Shown: positions 25,473-34,577 of the stretch, one piece after another
How the letters are laid out: each line of letters begins with the position of its first letter
Numbering within the stretch: the stretch's first letter is position 1
Assembly: GCF_000735695.2 (NCBI RefSeq)
Contig: NZ_JASZ02000005.1
Coordinates: 21,942 to 85,941, forward strand
Direction of reading: 5' to 3'
Length of the DNA stretch: 64,000 nt
From: Kaistella haifensis DSM 19056
GTDB lineage: Bacteria; Bacteroidota; Bacteroidia; Flavobacteriales; Weeksellaceae
Program-made: the position numbers and the translations under genes
Notes under the pieces: model-generated
Database searches by the model: none
Seen by the model: the letters and a program-made list of their open reading frames with translations, nothing else
Told to the model about the DNA's origin: nothing

Positions 25473-26471
25473 TTGAAAAAACTTACTGCCTTTTCTGCAC
25501 TGCTTATTTCAACCGTTTTTTTGGCTCAGGAAGGAACCAATGTATATGCATTCCTCAACACGCCGGTTTCTGCAAGACAAGCAGCGTTGGGTGGTGATGC
25601 GGTTTCTATTCGGGATTATGATGTAAGTTTTGTTGCAACTAACCCCGGTTTGATGAATCTGGAACAAGACAAAATGATTTCATTGAATTACGCTTCTTAT
25701 TTAGCAGATTCAAAATATGGAACGATCAGTTATGTAAAAGATTTGCAAGAAGGACATCTCATTTCATTTAATGCAAAATACATGGATTATGGAAGGATGC
25801 CGAGAACCGATGAAAGTGCCGTTATCGACGGAGAATTCGGAGCGATGGACGCATCTGTAGGTGTTGGTTACGCTTATCAGTTTGAAGAAAATTGGACTTT
25901 CGCCGGAAGCGCCAATTTCGTAAGTTCAAAAATCGACAATTATACTTCGATGGCCGTAGTTGGAAATGCCGGAATTACCTATCATAACGAGAAAACCAAT
26001 GAAACGTTGGCTTTAGTTTTCCGTAATTTCGGATATCAATTTAAAACCTTCAATGGAGTTCGAGAAAATGTAGCTTTCCGGGTAGATTTGGGTTACACAA
26101 AAATTCTCGATGAATTTCCGGTCGCTCTTACGATTACCGCACACGATTTGCAGAAACTAAATATTTCTCAGGATTATAACAATAACGGCCAAGAAATCAA
26201 CTGGACAAGAAAATTTGCTGATCATTTTTCTTTCGGTGCGGAATTATTTCCTCAACAAGCATTCAACATTCGGTTTGGCTATAACGTAAAACGCGGAAAT
26301 GAGCTTGCAGTGCTGGATCAGAGAAGCTTCACCGGACTTTCTGCCGGTTTTGGAATCAAAATTTCATCTTTCCGTTTCGATTATTCCCATATGAGATATC
26401 ATAATTCTTCGAATGTTAATATGTTTGGGCTTACCTTGGATCTGATTGAAGTGGGCGGAAACCGTCGCTAA
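25473..26471 (+). CDS. porQ: type IX secretion system protein PorQ
   Basis: A 332-residue outer-membrane protein with a TTG start (M-K-K-L-T-A-F-S-A-L-L-I-S-T-V-F-L-A, then Q-E). The TTG is chosen because it gives a complete signal peptide and lies 17 bp after a perfect promoter. The mature start, N-V-Y-A-F-L-N-T-P-V-S-A-R-Q-A-A-L-G-G, is the PorV/PorQ-type barrel opening (S-A-R-x-A-A-L-G-G). The rest is a 14-strand FadL-like barrel. PorQ belongs to the PorU-PorV-PorQ-PorZ attachment complex that cleaves and anchors T9SS cargo at the cell surface. The gene precedes cmk, a pairing seen repeatedly in Flavobacteriia. Other T9SS genes are not in the window. Confidence 0.88.
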   Translation: MKKLTAFSALLISTVFLAQEGTNVYAFLNTPVSARQAALGGDAVSIRDYDVSFVATNPGLMNLEQDKMISLNYASYLADSKYGTISYVKDLQEGHLISFNAKYMDYGRMPRTDESAVIDGEFGAMDASVGVGYAYQFEENWTFAGSANFVSSKIDNYTSMAVVGNAGITYHNEKTNETLALVFRNFGYQFKTFNGVRENVAFRVDLGYTKILDEFPVALTITAHDLQKLNISQDYNNNGQEINWTRKFADHFSFGAELFPQQAFNIRFGYNVKRGNELAVLDQRSFTGLSAGFGIKISSFRFDYSHMRYHNSSNVNMFGLTLDLIEVGGNRR

Positions 26472-26545
26472 AAATTCAATTCAAAAATCATCTTTTTCCT
26501 TTTTAATCATTTCTCAAATTCAAAAAAATTGATGAAATTTGCGTC

Positions 26546-27220
26546 ATGAGAAAACCCGTAATCGCCATTGATGGCTATTCTTCCACCGGAAAAAGTTCCA
26601 TCTCCAAAGTCATCGCCAAAAAACTCGGACTGATTCATATGGATACCGGCGCGCTTTACAGAGGCGTTACCTACTTCGCAATCAAAGAATGCTCTGACGA
26701 AAACGAAAAAATTGATCTCGAAAAACTCTTCAAAAATTTGAATCAGATTCATTTGGAATTCAAGAAAATAGATGAAGAACTTATTCTTTTTCTCAATGGA
26801 AAAGATATTTCAAAAGAAATCCGAACCAACCAAGTTTCTGCCAATGTAAGTTTAATAGCTAGCCAGAAAGAGGTTCGCGATTATTTGATGGAAACCCAAC
26901 GTTCGATTGCCGAAAAAGGAGGTGTAATAATGGATGGTAGAGATATCGGAACAGTAGTTTTGCCGGATGCTGATTACAAATTTTTCCTTACAGCAAGTAT
27001 TGAGGAGCGCACGAAAAGACGTTTTTTGGAACTGAAAGGTTTAAAAATAGAAACCACTGAGGATGAAATAAGAGAAAATCTCATTTCACGCGATAAAATT
27101 GATAGTGAAAGAGCAATTGCTCCTTTAAAAAAAGCGGACGATGCAATCTTAGTTGATAATTCTTCAATGACCAAAGAGCAAACAATTAATTATATGCTTT
27201 CTTTTATTTCTGATATTTAA
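26546..27220 (+). CDS. cmk: (d)CMP kinase
   Basis: A 224-residue cytidylate kinase phosphorylating CMP and dCMP. It has the P-loop G-Y-S-S-T-G-K-S-S (residues 10-18), M-D-T-G-A-L-Y-R-G-V-T-Y and the D-G-R-D-I-G-T-V-V-L-P-D motif at about 132-143. It lies 74 bp after porQ. A GAAATTTG box (one mismatch) ends 4 nt before the ATG, so it may also have its own leaderless transcript. Confidence 0.95.
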   Translation: MRKPVIAIDGYSSTGKSSISKVIAKKLGLIHMDTGALYRGVTYFAIKECSDENEKIDLEKLFKNLNQIHLEFKKIDEELILFLNGKDISKEIRTNQVSANVSLIASQKEVRDYLMETQRSIAEKGGVIMDGRDIGTVVLPDADYKFFLTASIEERTKRRFLELKGLKIETTEDEIRENLISRDKIDSERAIAPLKKADDAILVDNSSMTKEQTINYMLSFISDI

Positions 27221-27322
27221 CAAAATTTTAAGACTGAAATCAATTTAATTGGTATATAAATTGTAACTTTATGGTCGTGGAAACGCAATTAAAAAATTTA
27301 TTAACTATTAAAAAATAACAAA

Positions 27323-27706
27323 ATGTCTAAAAAAGGAAATAATGCAGCTGGAGTATTAGCAGGATTGCTTGCAGGAGCTGCTGCAGGAGTAGTATTAGGA
27401 ATGCTTTACGCACCTGAGGAAGGAAAAGAAACTAGAAAAAAAATTAAAACCAAGGCCAACGATTTAAAAGATCAAGCAGTTGACCAATACGGAAAGGTTA
27501 CAGAAAAAGCAAAAGAGCAATTTCAGGAAGTATCCGGAAAAGTAAAAGATCAGTATGGTAATATTTCTTCTCAAGTGAAAGAAACTGCTGATAAAGTGGT
27601 ATCTTCAGTAAAAGAAGGTTACGATAAATACAAAGACCAAGCGATCGCAAAAACAACAGAAGTTGTAAAAGATGTAGAAAACGAATTAGACGGATTGAAC
27701 TCTTAA
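27323..27706 (+). CDS. YtxH domain envelope/stress protein
   Basis: A 127-residue protein. Residues 8-28 are a Gly/Ala-rich membrane segment followed by M-L-Y-A-P-E-E-G-K-E-T-R-K-K-I, the YtxH signature. Residues about 40-127 are a K/E/D/Q-rich amphipathic helix with repeated K-D-Q-Y-G and K-E-x-A-D-K-V units, resembling apolipoprotein-like or LEA-like sequences. YtxH proteins are linked to general stress in Firmicutes; here the function is unknown. It is the first of three small same-strand genes (this, a holin-like protein and a hypothetical protein) often found together in Flavobacteriia. A terminator follows it. Confidence 0.85.
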   Translation: MSKKGNNAAGVLAGLLAGAAAGVVLGMLYAPEEGKETRKKIKTKANDLKDQAVDQYGKVTEKAKEQFQEVSGKVKDQYGNISSQVKETADKVVSSVKEGYDKYKDQAIAKTTEVVKDVENELDGLNS

Positions 27707-27730
27707 GATTCCGTTTTTATTCTTTAAAAT

Positions 27731-27762
27731 AAAAAGGAACTTTCTCTTAAGTTCCTTTTTTT
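27731..27762 (+). terminator. intrinsic terminator
   Basis: AAAAAGGAACTT, loop TCTCT and AAGTTCCTTTTTTT. It separates the YtxH gene from the next two genes. Confidence 0.8.
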
Positions 27763-27782
27763 GTAATTTTAAAAAAAATATT

Positions 27783-28091
27783 ATGCTCGACCTTGTAAAA
27801 GAATACGCATCGAAAAGATTAGACCTCCTGAAAATGGAAGCTACGGAGAAATCATCCATCACCGCAGGAACTCTTGCCATTCTGATAATGGTCGCCATTG
27901 CAGGTTTTTTCTTTATTATTTTACTCAATTTTGGACTTGGATTTCTCATCGGAAGCTATTTGGGGAATTATGCATACGGATTGCTCATTATATCGGGATT
28001 TTATCTTTTAATTCTTCTTATTGTAATTCTTGCACGGAAGTCTATCAAAAATTCCATCGCCAATAAGATCATTAAATCATTAAACGACTAA
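27783..28091 (+). CDS. small two-TM protein, phage-holin-superfamily III-like
   Basis: A 102-residue protein with an amphipathic N-terminus (L-V-K-E-Y-A-S-K-R-L-D-L-L-K-M-E-A) and two transmembrane segments at about 29-55 and 62-84, plus a basic tail. This layout matches the Actinobacteriophage_holin_6/holin superfamily III group found in chromosomes of many Bacteroidota. There is no sign of a prophage, so the holin label should not be read as lysis function. It ends 3 bp before the next gene and is translationally close to it. Confidence 0.75.
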   Translation: MLDLVKEYASKRLDLLKMEATEKSSITAGTLAILIMVAIAGFFFIILLNFGLGFLIGSYLGNYAYGLLIISGFYLLILLIVILARKSIKNSIANKIIKSLND

Positions 28092-28094
28092 ATT

Positions 28095-28592
28095 ATGGGA
28101 TCGAAATACAATAGCTTAGACGAGCTGAAAAGAAAAAAAGCGCTTCTGAAGAAAGAAATCGCCGAGATGGAGGATTTGATCACTTTTGATAATACTAAGG
28201 AAAGCTTAAGTGCGTTCACCAACGGATTTACCGACAAATATTTGAAGGAAGAAACCCAACCCGATGGCGAAAAAAAACTGGCAATTAACACCAACGAAAT
28301 TGTAAAAGAATTTTCTAACAGCATGAAGGATAAAGTTCTCAACCGAAATTCCGTTTACGGATTCGCCAAAAGCGACGCCGGAATGAATCTCGTTGAAAAT
28401 GCCTTAAAAATTGGTGCTGTTTCTTTTGTAGGAAATTATGCTAAAAAAAGTCTTTACAACGCGAGCTGGAAAAAGAAAATCATCGGTTTGGCTCTCATCT
28501 ATTTAGCGCCAATCGTTTTGAGATTTATTCGAGAAAAACTGGAAAATTACCAAAGAAACAAAACCGCTTCAAGTCTTGAGCAATTGATATAA
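28095..28592 (+). CDS. hypothetical protein with C-terminal membrane helix
   Basis: A 165-residue protein I do not recognise by name. Residues 5-40 form a basic/acidic coiled-coil-like helix (D-E-L-K-R-K-K-A-L-L-K-K-E-I-A-E-M-E-D-L), the middle is polar, and a hydrophobic helix lies at about 129-144 (I-I-G-L-A-L-I-Y-L-A-P-I-V-L-R-F). It follows the holin-like gene by 3 bp. With the upstream YtxH gene it probably forms a small envelope or stress module: a membrane-anchored helical protein, a two-TM protein and this coiled-coil protein. Confidence 0.7.
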   Translation: MGSKYNSLDELKRKKALLKKEIAEMEDLITFDNTKESLSAFTNGFTDKYLKEETQPDGEKKLAINTNEIVKEFSNSMKDKVLNRNSVYGFAKSDAGMNLVENALKIGAVSFVGNYAKKSLYNASWKKKIIGLALIYLAPIVLRFIREKLENYQRNKTASSLEQLI

Positions 28593-28597
28593 ATTTA

Positions 28598-28622
28598 AAC
28601 CGCAATGAAGCGGTTTTTTTTA
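28598..28622. terminator. bidirectional intrinsic terminator
   Basis: AACCGC, loop AATGAA and GCGGTT with eight following T on the plus strand; the last bases overlap the stop of the convergent methyltransferase. Confidence 0.8.
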
Positions 28623-29348
28623 TTTTTCTGAGAAAATCTGGCCTAAAATAATTCCTGCTGCCATCGAAACGTTTAAACTTTCGGTAGATTTCGATTTGCC
28701 AAAACGGGGAATCGTGATTTTATGGGTTAAAAGTTCTTCAATATTCGGACGAATTCCGTTTCCTTCGTTTCCGAGGATTAAATTAAACTTTTCTGGGAAA
28801 TCAAACTGATAGAAATTTTCCCCATCCATATCGGTTCCGATAATTGCTGCAGTGGAATTTTGAAGATAATTTTCGATATTCTGATAATTAATATTAACTC
28901 GAAGAAAAGATCCCATACTCGCTTGGATCACTTTCGGATTATAAAAATCCACCGTGTCTTCACTGCAAATTATTTGTTCGATTCCAAACCAATCAGCAAG
29001 CCGGATAATTGTTCCCAAATTTCCAGGATCCTGAATTCCATCCAAAACCAATTGGATAGGAACATCAGCCAAAAATTTAGGTTCTAGCAGTTCGCAAACC
29101 GCTACCGAATCTTTCGGATGTTGCAAAAAACTTATTTTTTTGAGTTCTGAATCCGAAATTTCTATAATTTTCACACCATCAATTCCCAACTCGCTGGGAT
29201 TTACTGTGAAAATTTCTTGAATTTTATAGCGAGAAAGCGGGATTTCTTTGATGGTTTTATTACCTTCAACCAAAAACAAATTGTATTTTTGTCTGAACTT
29301 CTTTTTGTATAAAGACTGTAAAATTTTTATTTTATGAGCCGTAAGCAT
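28620..29348 (-). CDS. TrmH-family RNA 2'-O-ribose methyltransferase
   Basis: A 242-residue SPOUT-class enzyme. The N-terminal substrate-binding domain opens K-I-K-I-L-Q-S-L-Y-K-K-K-F-R (7-20) and continues with F-L-V-E-G-N-K. The catalytic knot has motif 1 G-I-Q-D-P-G-N-L-G-T-I-I-R, motif 2 L-I-L-G-N-E-G-N-G and motif 3 S-L-N-V-S-M-A-A-G-I. It uses S-adenosylmethionine to methylate a ribose 2'-hydroxyl in rRNA or tRNA; which one cannot be told from sequence. Its ATG lies 15 bp inside the divergent tamL gene. Confidence 0.88.
   Translation of the reverse strand: MLTAHKIKILQSLYKKKFRQKYNLFLVEGNKTIKEIPLSRYKIQEIFTVNPSELGIDGVKIIEISDSELKKISFLQHPKDSVAVCELLEPKFLADVPIQLVLDGIQDPGNLGTIIRLADWFGIEQIICSEDTVDFYNPKVIQASMGSFLRVNINYQNIENYLQNSTAAIIGTDMDGENFYQFDFPEKFNLILGNEGNGIRPNIEELLTHKITIPRFGKSKSTESLNVSMAAGIILGQIFSEK
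29284..29291 (+). promoter_or_regulatory. TAnnTTTG box for tamL, inside the methyltransferase gene
   Basis: TATTTTTG, a perfect -7 match, 42 bp before the tamL ATG. Because the two genes overlap head to head, it lies in the methyltransferase coding region. Confidence 0.45.
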
Positions 29349-31910
29349 GTATCAAAATATTTCCAAAAGTATTACTTATTTTTTGCTTCTGCAATGACCA
29401 TAGCATTTCTATATGCCTGCAGCACTACAAAAAAGGTTCCCGATGGTGAATTTCTTCTTACAAAAAACAATTACAGATTTGAAGACGGGAAAATTTTTGA
29501 AGATCAAATCCCCAATTACGTAAGCCAAAAACCCAATAAAAAAAATCTCTTCCTGTTTCCCATCGGACTTTGGATGTACAATGCAACGGATCCGAAATAC
29601 GACTCGATTTTGAATGAATACATGACGTATCCTTCGGAAATGAGAAACCAGAAACTTCGGGATTCGCTTTTCATTAAATACAATCATCCGGAATATGTTG
29701 GTAAAAGTCTTTTTTATGAAAGATTCATGCACAGTATTGGGCAACCACCGGTAATTTTAGACCAAGGAAAAACCGAAACAAGCGCCAATTCCATCCGAAA
29801 ATTTTTTGTTTTTAAAGGCTATTGGGATACTGATGTGAAATTCAGTCACGATTTAGATTCTGCATCGAAAAAAGCGAAAGTCGATTACTTGATTACTCAT
29901 AAAGATCCTACCTACATTAGCGAATATTACTACAATATACCCGACCAAGCGATTAAAAGCATCTATGAAGAGCAATTATCTAAAAGTTTGGTAAAAGGTA
30001 AGCAAATCCTGGATCAAACTACATTGGAAAATGAGGTAAAAAGAATCAACGAAATGGTGAAAGATCGTGGATATTATAAGTTCAATAATTCCAGTGAAGA
30101 AATATATTTCACTGCGGATACGCTTCAAAGCAGAAAGCAAGTTCCTCTGATCATGGACATTCACAGCGATTCTTTGGATACTCCTTATCGAATCACAACG
30201 ATTGGAGACATCAAAGTTCATTATGTCGAAAAATTATCGGATACTTTAGAAACAGTGAAAGATTCACTTTTAGGAATAAATTTCTATAAACTTGATGATC
30301 AGTACAAATCGATCTCACTTTGGCGACCAATCATCCTGGAAACCGGTGAAGTTTACAATCAGCGAAACTTGGATCTTACCAAAAGAAACATCGCTTCGAT
30401 GAACAACTTCAACATTTTAAAGTACAACGAAACTCTTCGCAAAGGAAACGACAGTATTTTGGATGTGAGTTATTACCTTTCTCCGCTTGCGAAATACGAT
30501 TTCAAAGTGGCTACTGATATCAACTACTCGCAAATTCTCAATTTTGGAGTCTCGCCGTCAGTTGATTTAACGACGAGAAATATTTTTGGTGGCGCAGAAA
30601 ACCTTACGACCAGTGTTTCCGGAATTTTCGGTTCGGTAGTGAATACAAAAGATGAAACGAAACGAAGTTTAGCATACGAAATTTCCGCACAAGCTTCCTT
30701 AAATTTTCCAAGACTTCTGCTACCATTCAAATCTTGGAAGGTGATTCCCAAACGCTACTCTCCTACTTCATCAATTGTTTTGGGAGCTTCGGTTCAAGAT
30801 AATATCGGTTTGGGAAGAATTGGTTTTAATGCTGGTTTAAATTATTTTGCAAATGTGAACGACATTGTTTCCCATCGATTAACGCTTTTCAACAGCCAGC
30901 TGAGTTTAACCCGAAACAAAGATCGTTACTACGATTTCTTCCCGAACGATCGATTGGCGGTAGACAATGTTCATCAAATCTATTTTCAGTCGCATCCCGA
31001 AATACAAACCCAATTGAATAATGGAGAAATCACTTTCGACCAAGTATCGCAGACGATTAATAATGACTTAGATTTTCAAAATAGTCTTAACCCAGATCAG
31101 CAAAACCAATATTCCACTTTTATTCAAACTTTAATCAACAAAGACCGCCAAACGCAAGATGTCTTGATTTCTTCGGTCATTTATAATTTTATTTATAATG
31201 AAATCGGGAAAAAAGACAGGCCAAATCCTTTTTATTTGAATGCTAAATTTGAATCTGCCGGGAATATTTTCAGCATCTTCAATAGTAGAGAAGAAGTAAC
31301 AGGATTGGTTTCAGGAAGCTCTAAAAAGATTTTCGACATTCCCTATTCTCAATTTGTGAAATTCGATTTTGATGTAAGAAAATATTTTAGTTTTTTCAAT
31401 GATAAACATACTTTGGCTTTACGCCAGTTTATCGGAATCGGAATTCCTTATGGAAATTCTTCTACCATGCCTTTCGTACGATCTTATTTCAATGGCGGTT
31501 CCAATGATATTCGGGCGTGGCGAGTTTTCGGTGGATTAGGTCCTGCAGATTCTCAATTGGACGAAAAAGTGCGCGCTTATATCATGGACAATGTAAAACT
31601 CACGACTAATATCGAATATCGAATGCCATTTACCAAAATGTTTGAAGGCGCTGCTTTTATCGATGCCGGAAATATCTGGAGTTTAAAGGACAATGGTTTT
31701 GGTGACGAGTTTAAATTCAATAAATTCCTTTCCCAAATGGGAGTCGGAACCGGTATTGGTTTAAGGATTAATGTGGCGTACATCACGCTTCGTTTGGACG
31801 CAGCTTACAAAGTTTATGATCCCAACAAACCCGTCGGCGACCGATGGGTGATTCAGAAATGGCAACCTCTGAAACCTGTGCTCAATTTTGCCTTTGGTTA
31901 TCCTTTTTAA
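29334..31910 (+). CDS. tamL: TamL, lipoprotein BamA/TamA-family outer-membrane assembly protein
   Basis: An 858-residue Omp85-superfamily protein. Its signal peptide ends in the lipobox F-L-Y-A-C with C29, so it is lipidated, unlike TamA of Proteobacteria. Periplasmic POTRA-like repeats span about 150-420. The 16-strand barrel fills the rest and ends in F-A-F-G-Y-P-F, with the C-terminal Phe typical of outer-membrane proteins. The stretch R-S-Y-F-N-G-G-S-N-D-I-R-A-W-R resembles the lid-loop motif of the family. TamL with TamB helps insert barrels or move lipids to the outer membrane. tamB, often next to it, is not here; parC follows instead. Confidence 0.88.
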   Translation: MSRKHVSKYFQKYYLFFASAMTIAFLYACSTTKKVPDGEFLLTKNNYRFEDGKIFEDQIPNYVSQKPNKKNLFLFPIGLWMYNATDPKYDSILNEYMTYPSEMRNQKLRDSLFIKYNHPEYVGKSLFYERFMHSIGQPPVILDQGKTETSANSIRKFFVFKGYWDTDVKFSHDLDSASKKAKVDYLITHKDPTYISEYYYNIPDQAIKSIYEEQLSKSLVKGKQILDQTTLENEVKRINEMVKDRGYYKFNNSSEEIYFTADTLQSRKQVPLIMDIHSDSLDTPYRITTIGDIKVHYVEKLSDTLETVKDSLLGINFYKLDDQYKSISLWRPIILETGEVYNQRNLDLTKRNIASMNNFNILKYNETLRKGNDSILDVSYYLSPLAKYDFKVATDINYSQILNFGVSPSVDLTTRNIFGGAENLTTSVSGIFGSVVNTKDETKRSLAYEISAQASLNFPRLLLPFKSWKVIPKRYSPTSSIVLGASVQDNIGLGRIGFNAGLNYFANVNDIVSHRLTLFNSQLSLTRNKDRYYDFFPNDRLAVDNVHQIYFQSHPEIQTQLNNGEITFDQVSQTINNDLDFQNSLNPDQQNQYSTFIQTLINKDRQTQDVLISSVIYNFIYNEIGKKDRPNPFYLNAKFESAGNIFSIFNSREEVTGLVSGSSKKIFDIPYSQFVKFDFDVRKYFSFFNDKHTLALRQFIGIGIPYGNSSTMPFVRSYFNGGSNDIRAWRVFGGLGPADSQLDEKVRAYIMDNVKLTTNIEYRMPFTKMFEGAAFIDAGNIWSLKDNGFGDEFKFNKFLSQMGVGTGIGLRINVAYITLRLDAAYKVYDPNKPVGDRWVIQKWQPLKPVLNFAFGYPF

Positions 31911-31925
31911 TGATACAATTAATAT

Positions 31926-31956
31926 AAAAAAACCGCTTCCATTGGAGGCGGTTTTT
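31926..31956. terminator. bidirectional intrinsic terminator
   Basis: AAAACCGCTTCC, loop ATT and GGAGGCGGTTTTT (one G-U pair) between convergent tamL and parC. Confidence 0.8.
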
Positions 31957-31973
31957 GTGTCTATACAAGTTTT

Positions 31974-34577
31974 TTATTCGAGATCAAAAAGTTCCCCGAT
32001 GACTCCTTCTTCGGGGAAATCTTCGTCTCTCACATCTTGGTCAATAAAACTAATATGTCCTTCGGTAGATTCCACCGAATCAAAACCTTCATTGATTTCC
32101 TCCGGCTCCGGAATAGTGATGTTAATGCTTTTCAGTTTATTCTTGGTTAACTGATTTCCAATTGCTTTAATTCCTTTCACCGCGATAAACTCGTCTGTGG
32201 TAATGGTTTCCGGATCTTTCACCTTGTCTTTGTCTTTCGCAAAAACAAGTTCTAACGTAGAATTATTAGCCACGATTACATTTTCTATAAAAGATTTCGG
32301 ATGGTCCGAAGGCATGAAGTGTTGCACATTGGTGGTATTATCGAGCAAAAATCTCTTGATGAAATAAATTCCTTTTTCGCCATCAAAATAAATACAAGTA
32401 ATCGGTTGCTCCGGTTTCCATTTTTCGAGGATCAAATAATCATCATCAAAGCGGTTCATTAAGTCAAAAGAAACCAATTTAGCTTCTCCCTGGGAATTGA
32501 TGGTGAGGATTTTATCATCTCCTTTGAAACTTCCGAGCAATGTCCCTCTTGCATCAGCATTCAAACGCCGCACAGTCTCATCAAACCAAATTTTTCGAGG
32601 CGCCAAAGTGGAGTGACCTTCCTCTTTTAAATCTACTTTTTTTACCGCATATTTCGTCACCAAATTTCCTTTAGAATCTCTTCCTTTAATCGCAAGATCA
32701 GAGAAATCTATTTCAATTTTGTTCTTTCTTACTCTGGCGTTGGGCTTCAATAAAACAGTTACCAATTCTGCTTCACCATTTGGATTGGCCGAAAAATAAA
32801 GCATTTCCGAACCTTTCTTGTCGGATGATAGTTTATAGTCGGTATTTCGGGTAACTCCCGTTACGGAAAATCGTTTCATATAATATGGTCCTGTACTACC
32901 TTCACGGTAAATCATGTTGTAGACCGTTCGTTTATCGTTCTTTTTCCAAACCGCAACGTGAACGATATTTTTTCCTATAAAGGTTTTGGCTTCCACTTTT
33001 ACCACTTTCATCGTTCCGTCTTTTTGGAACGTGATGATATCATCAATATCCGAACAATCGAACAAATACTGATCTTTTTTCAATGAAGTTCCGATAAAAC
33101 CTTCTTCGAAATTTGCATAGAATTTTTCGTTAGCCACCGCCACTTTGGTCGCATCGATGTTATCGAAAACCCGTAATTCTGTTCTACGTTCTTTACCTTT
33201 ACCGTATTTTTTTTGTATGTTGGTATAATAATCTATCGCATAAGCAATTAGATTATCCAAATGGTATTTCACCTGCTCTATTTTCCCTTCCAGAGCGAGG
33301 ATATTTTCTTTAAATTTATCAAGATCGAAGCGCGAAATTCTTTTAATTCTAATTTCGGTTAACCTCAAAATATCTTCTTCGGTTACTGCACGAAGCAAAT
33401 GTTTGGTATGCGGTTTAAGGCCTTTGTCAATAGTTGCGATTACTTCTTCCCAAGATTTCACTTCTTCGATATCGTGATAAATTCTGTTCTCGATAAAAAT
33501 TCGTTCCAGCGAAGCAAAATGCCAGTTTTCTTGCAGCTCATGAAGCTCAATTTCAAGCTCTTTTTTCAATAAAGAAACCGTGTGATCGGTATTTCTTCTG
33601 AGGATTTCCGAAACAGTTAAAAATTCGGGTTTATCACCAACAATCACGCATGCATTGGGAGAAATCGGAATCTCGCAATCGGTAAAAGCATACAGCGCAT
33701 CAATGGTCTTATCGGGAGAAACATCGTTGGTAAGGTGAATATTGATTTCAACGGTATCCGAAGTATTGTCCTCGATTTTTTTAATTTTTATTTTCCCTTT
33801 TTCGTTGGCTTTAATAACGGAATCAATCAAATCGCCGGTATTTTTACCAAAAGGAAGTTCTGTGATGCAGAGCGTATTTTTATCTTTCTGAATAATTCGA
33901 GCTCTTGCACGAATTCTTCCACCACGTTCACCATCGTTATAATTGGATACATCGAGCATTCCACCGGTGAGGAAATCTGGATAAAGCTCAAATTTTTTAC
34001 CTTTCAAATGTGCAACGGAGGCATTAATCAACTCATTGAAATTATGAGGCATAATCTTCGTAGAAAGTCCAACCCCAATCCCTTCCACTCCGGATGCAAG
34101 CAAGAGCGGGAATTTCACCGGAAGATCGACCGGTTCGTTGTTTCGTCCGTCATACGACTTTGACCAATGCGTTGTTTTCGGGTTGAAAACGACTTCCAAA
34201 GCGAAAGGCGTTAATCTTGCCTCGATATATCTCGCAGCCGCGGCGGAATCTCCAGTATAGATATTTCCCCAGTTTCCTTGGGTATCGATGAGAAGTTCCT
34301 TTTGCCCAATTTGCACCATTGCATCGGTAATGGAGGCATCACCGTGAGGGTGATATTTCATGGTATTTCCTACGATATTCGCTACTTTGTTGTAGCGGCC
34401 ATCTTCCAACTCTCGCATGGAGTGCATGATTCTGCGTTGAACCGGCTTGAAACCATCAAAAATAGAAGGAATCGCACGATCCAAAATAACGTAAGAGGCG
34501 TAATCTAAAAACCAATCCTTGTAAAGCCCGGAAACCTTTTTCAGCGATTCTTCGTGGTGATTTTCTTGTTCTTCCAT
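31974..34577 (-). CDS. parC: topoisomerase IV subunit A (type IIA)
   Basis: An 867-residue DNA-cleaving subunit. The ATG at 34577, overlapping the TGA of the upstream gene by one base, is chosen over a TTG one codon before. The breakage-reunion domain has Y-H-P-H-G-D (75-80), R-Y-I-E-A-R-L-T with catalytic Y117, and G-V-G-L-S-T-K-I-M-P-H-N. Beta-pinwheel repeats fill the C-terminus, which ends in an acidic tail. In the quinolone-binding helix the residues equal to E. coli ParC S80 and E84 are A81 and D85. The pairing with parE on the same strand and the lack of a canonical gyrase C-terminal box favour topoisomerase IV over gyrase. Confidence 0.92.
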   Translation of the reverse strand: MEEQENHHEESLKKVSGLYKDWFLDYASYVILDRAIPSIFDGFKPVQRRIMHSMRELEDGRYNKVANIVGNTMKYHPHGDASITDAMVQIGQKELLIDTQGNWGNIYTGDSAAAARYIEARLTPFALEVVFNPKTTHWSKSYDGRNNEPVDLPVKFPLLLASGVEGIGVGLSTKIMPHNFNELINASVAHLKGKKFELYPDFLTGGMLDVSNYNDGERGGRIRARARIIQKDKNTLCITELPFGKNTGDLIDSVIKANEKGKIKIKKIEDNTSDTVEINIHLTNDVSPDKTIDALYAFTDCEIPISPNACVIVGDKPEFLTVSEILRRNTDHTVSLLKKELEIELHELQENWHFASLERIFIENRIYHDIEEVKSWEEVIATIDKGLKPHTKHLLRAVTEEDILRLTEIRIKRISRFDLDKFKENILALEGKIEQVKYHLDNLIAYAIDYYTNIQKKYGKGKERRTELRVFDNIDATKVAVANEKFYANFEEGFIGTSLKKDQYLFDCSDIDDIITFQKDGTMKVVKVEAKTFIGKNIVHVAVWKKNDKRTVYNMIYREGSTGPYYMKRFSVTGVTRNTDYKLSSDKKGSEMLYFSANPNGEAELVTVLLKPNARVRKNKIEIDFSDLAIKGRDSKGNLVTKYAVKKVDLKEEGHSTLAPRKIWFDETVRRLNADARGTLLGSFKGDDKILTINSQGEAKLVSFDLMNRFDDDYLILEKWKPEQPITCIYFDGEKGIYFIKRFLLDNTTNVQHFMPSDHPKSFIENVIVANNSTLELVFAKDKDKVKDPETITTDEFIAVKGIKAIGNQLTKNKLKSINITIPEPEEINEGFDSVESTEGHISFIDQDVRDEDFPEEGVIGELFDLE

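Noticed and set aside
27783..28091. Holin-like protein as evidence of a prophage
   Set aside because: No other phage gene is near; this small family is chromosomal in many Bacteroidota.
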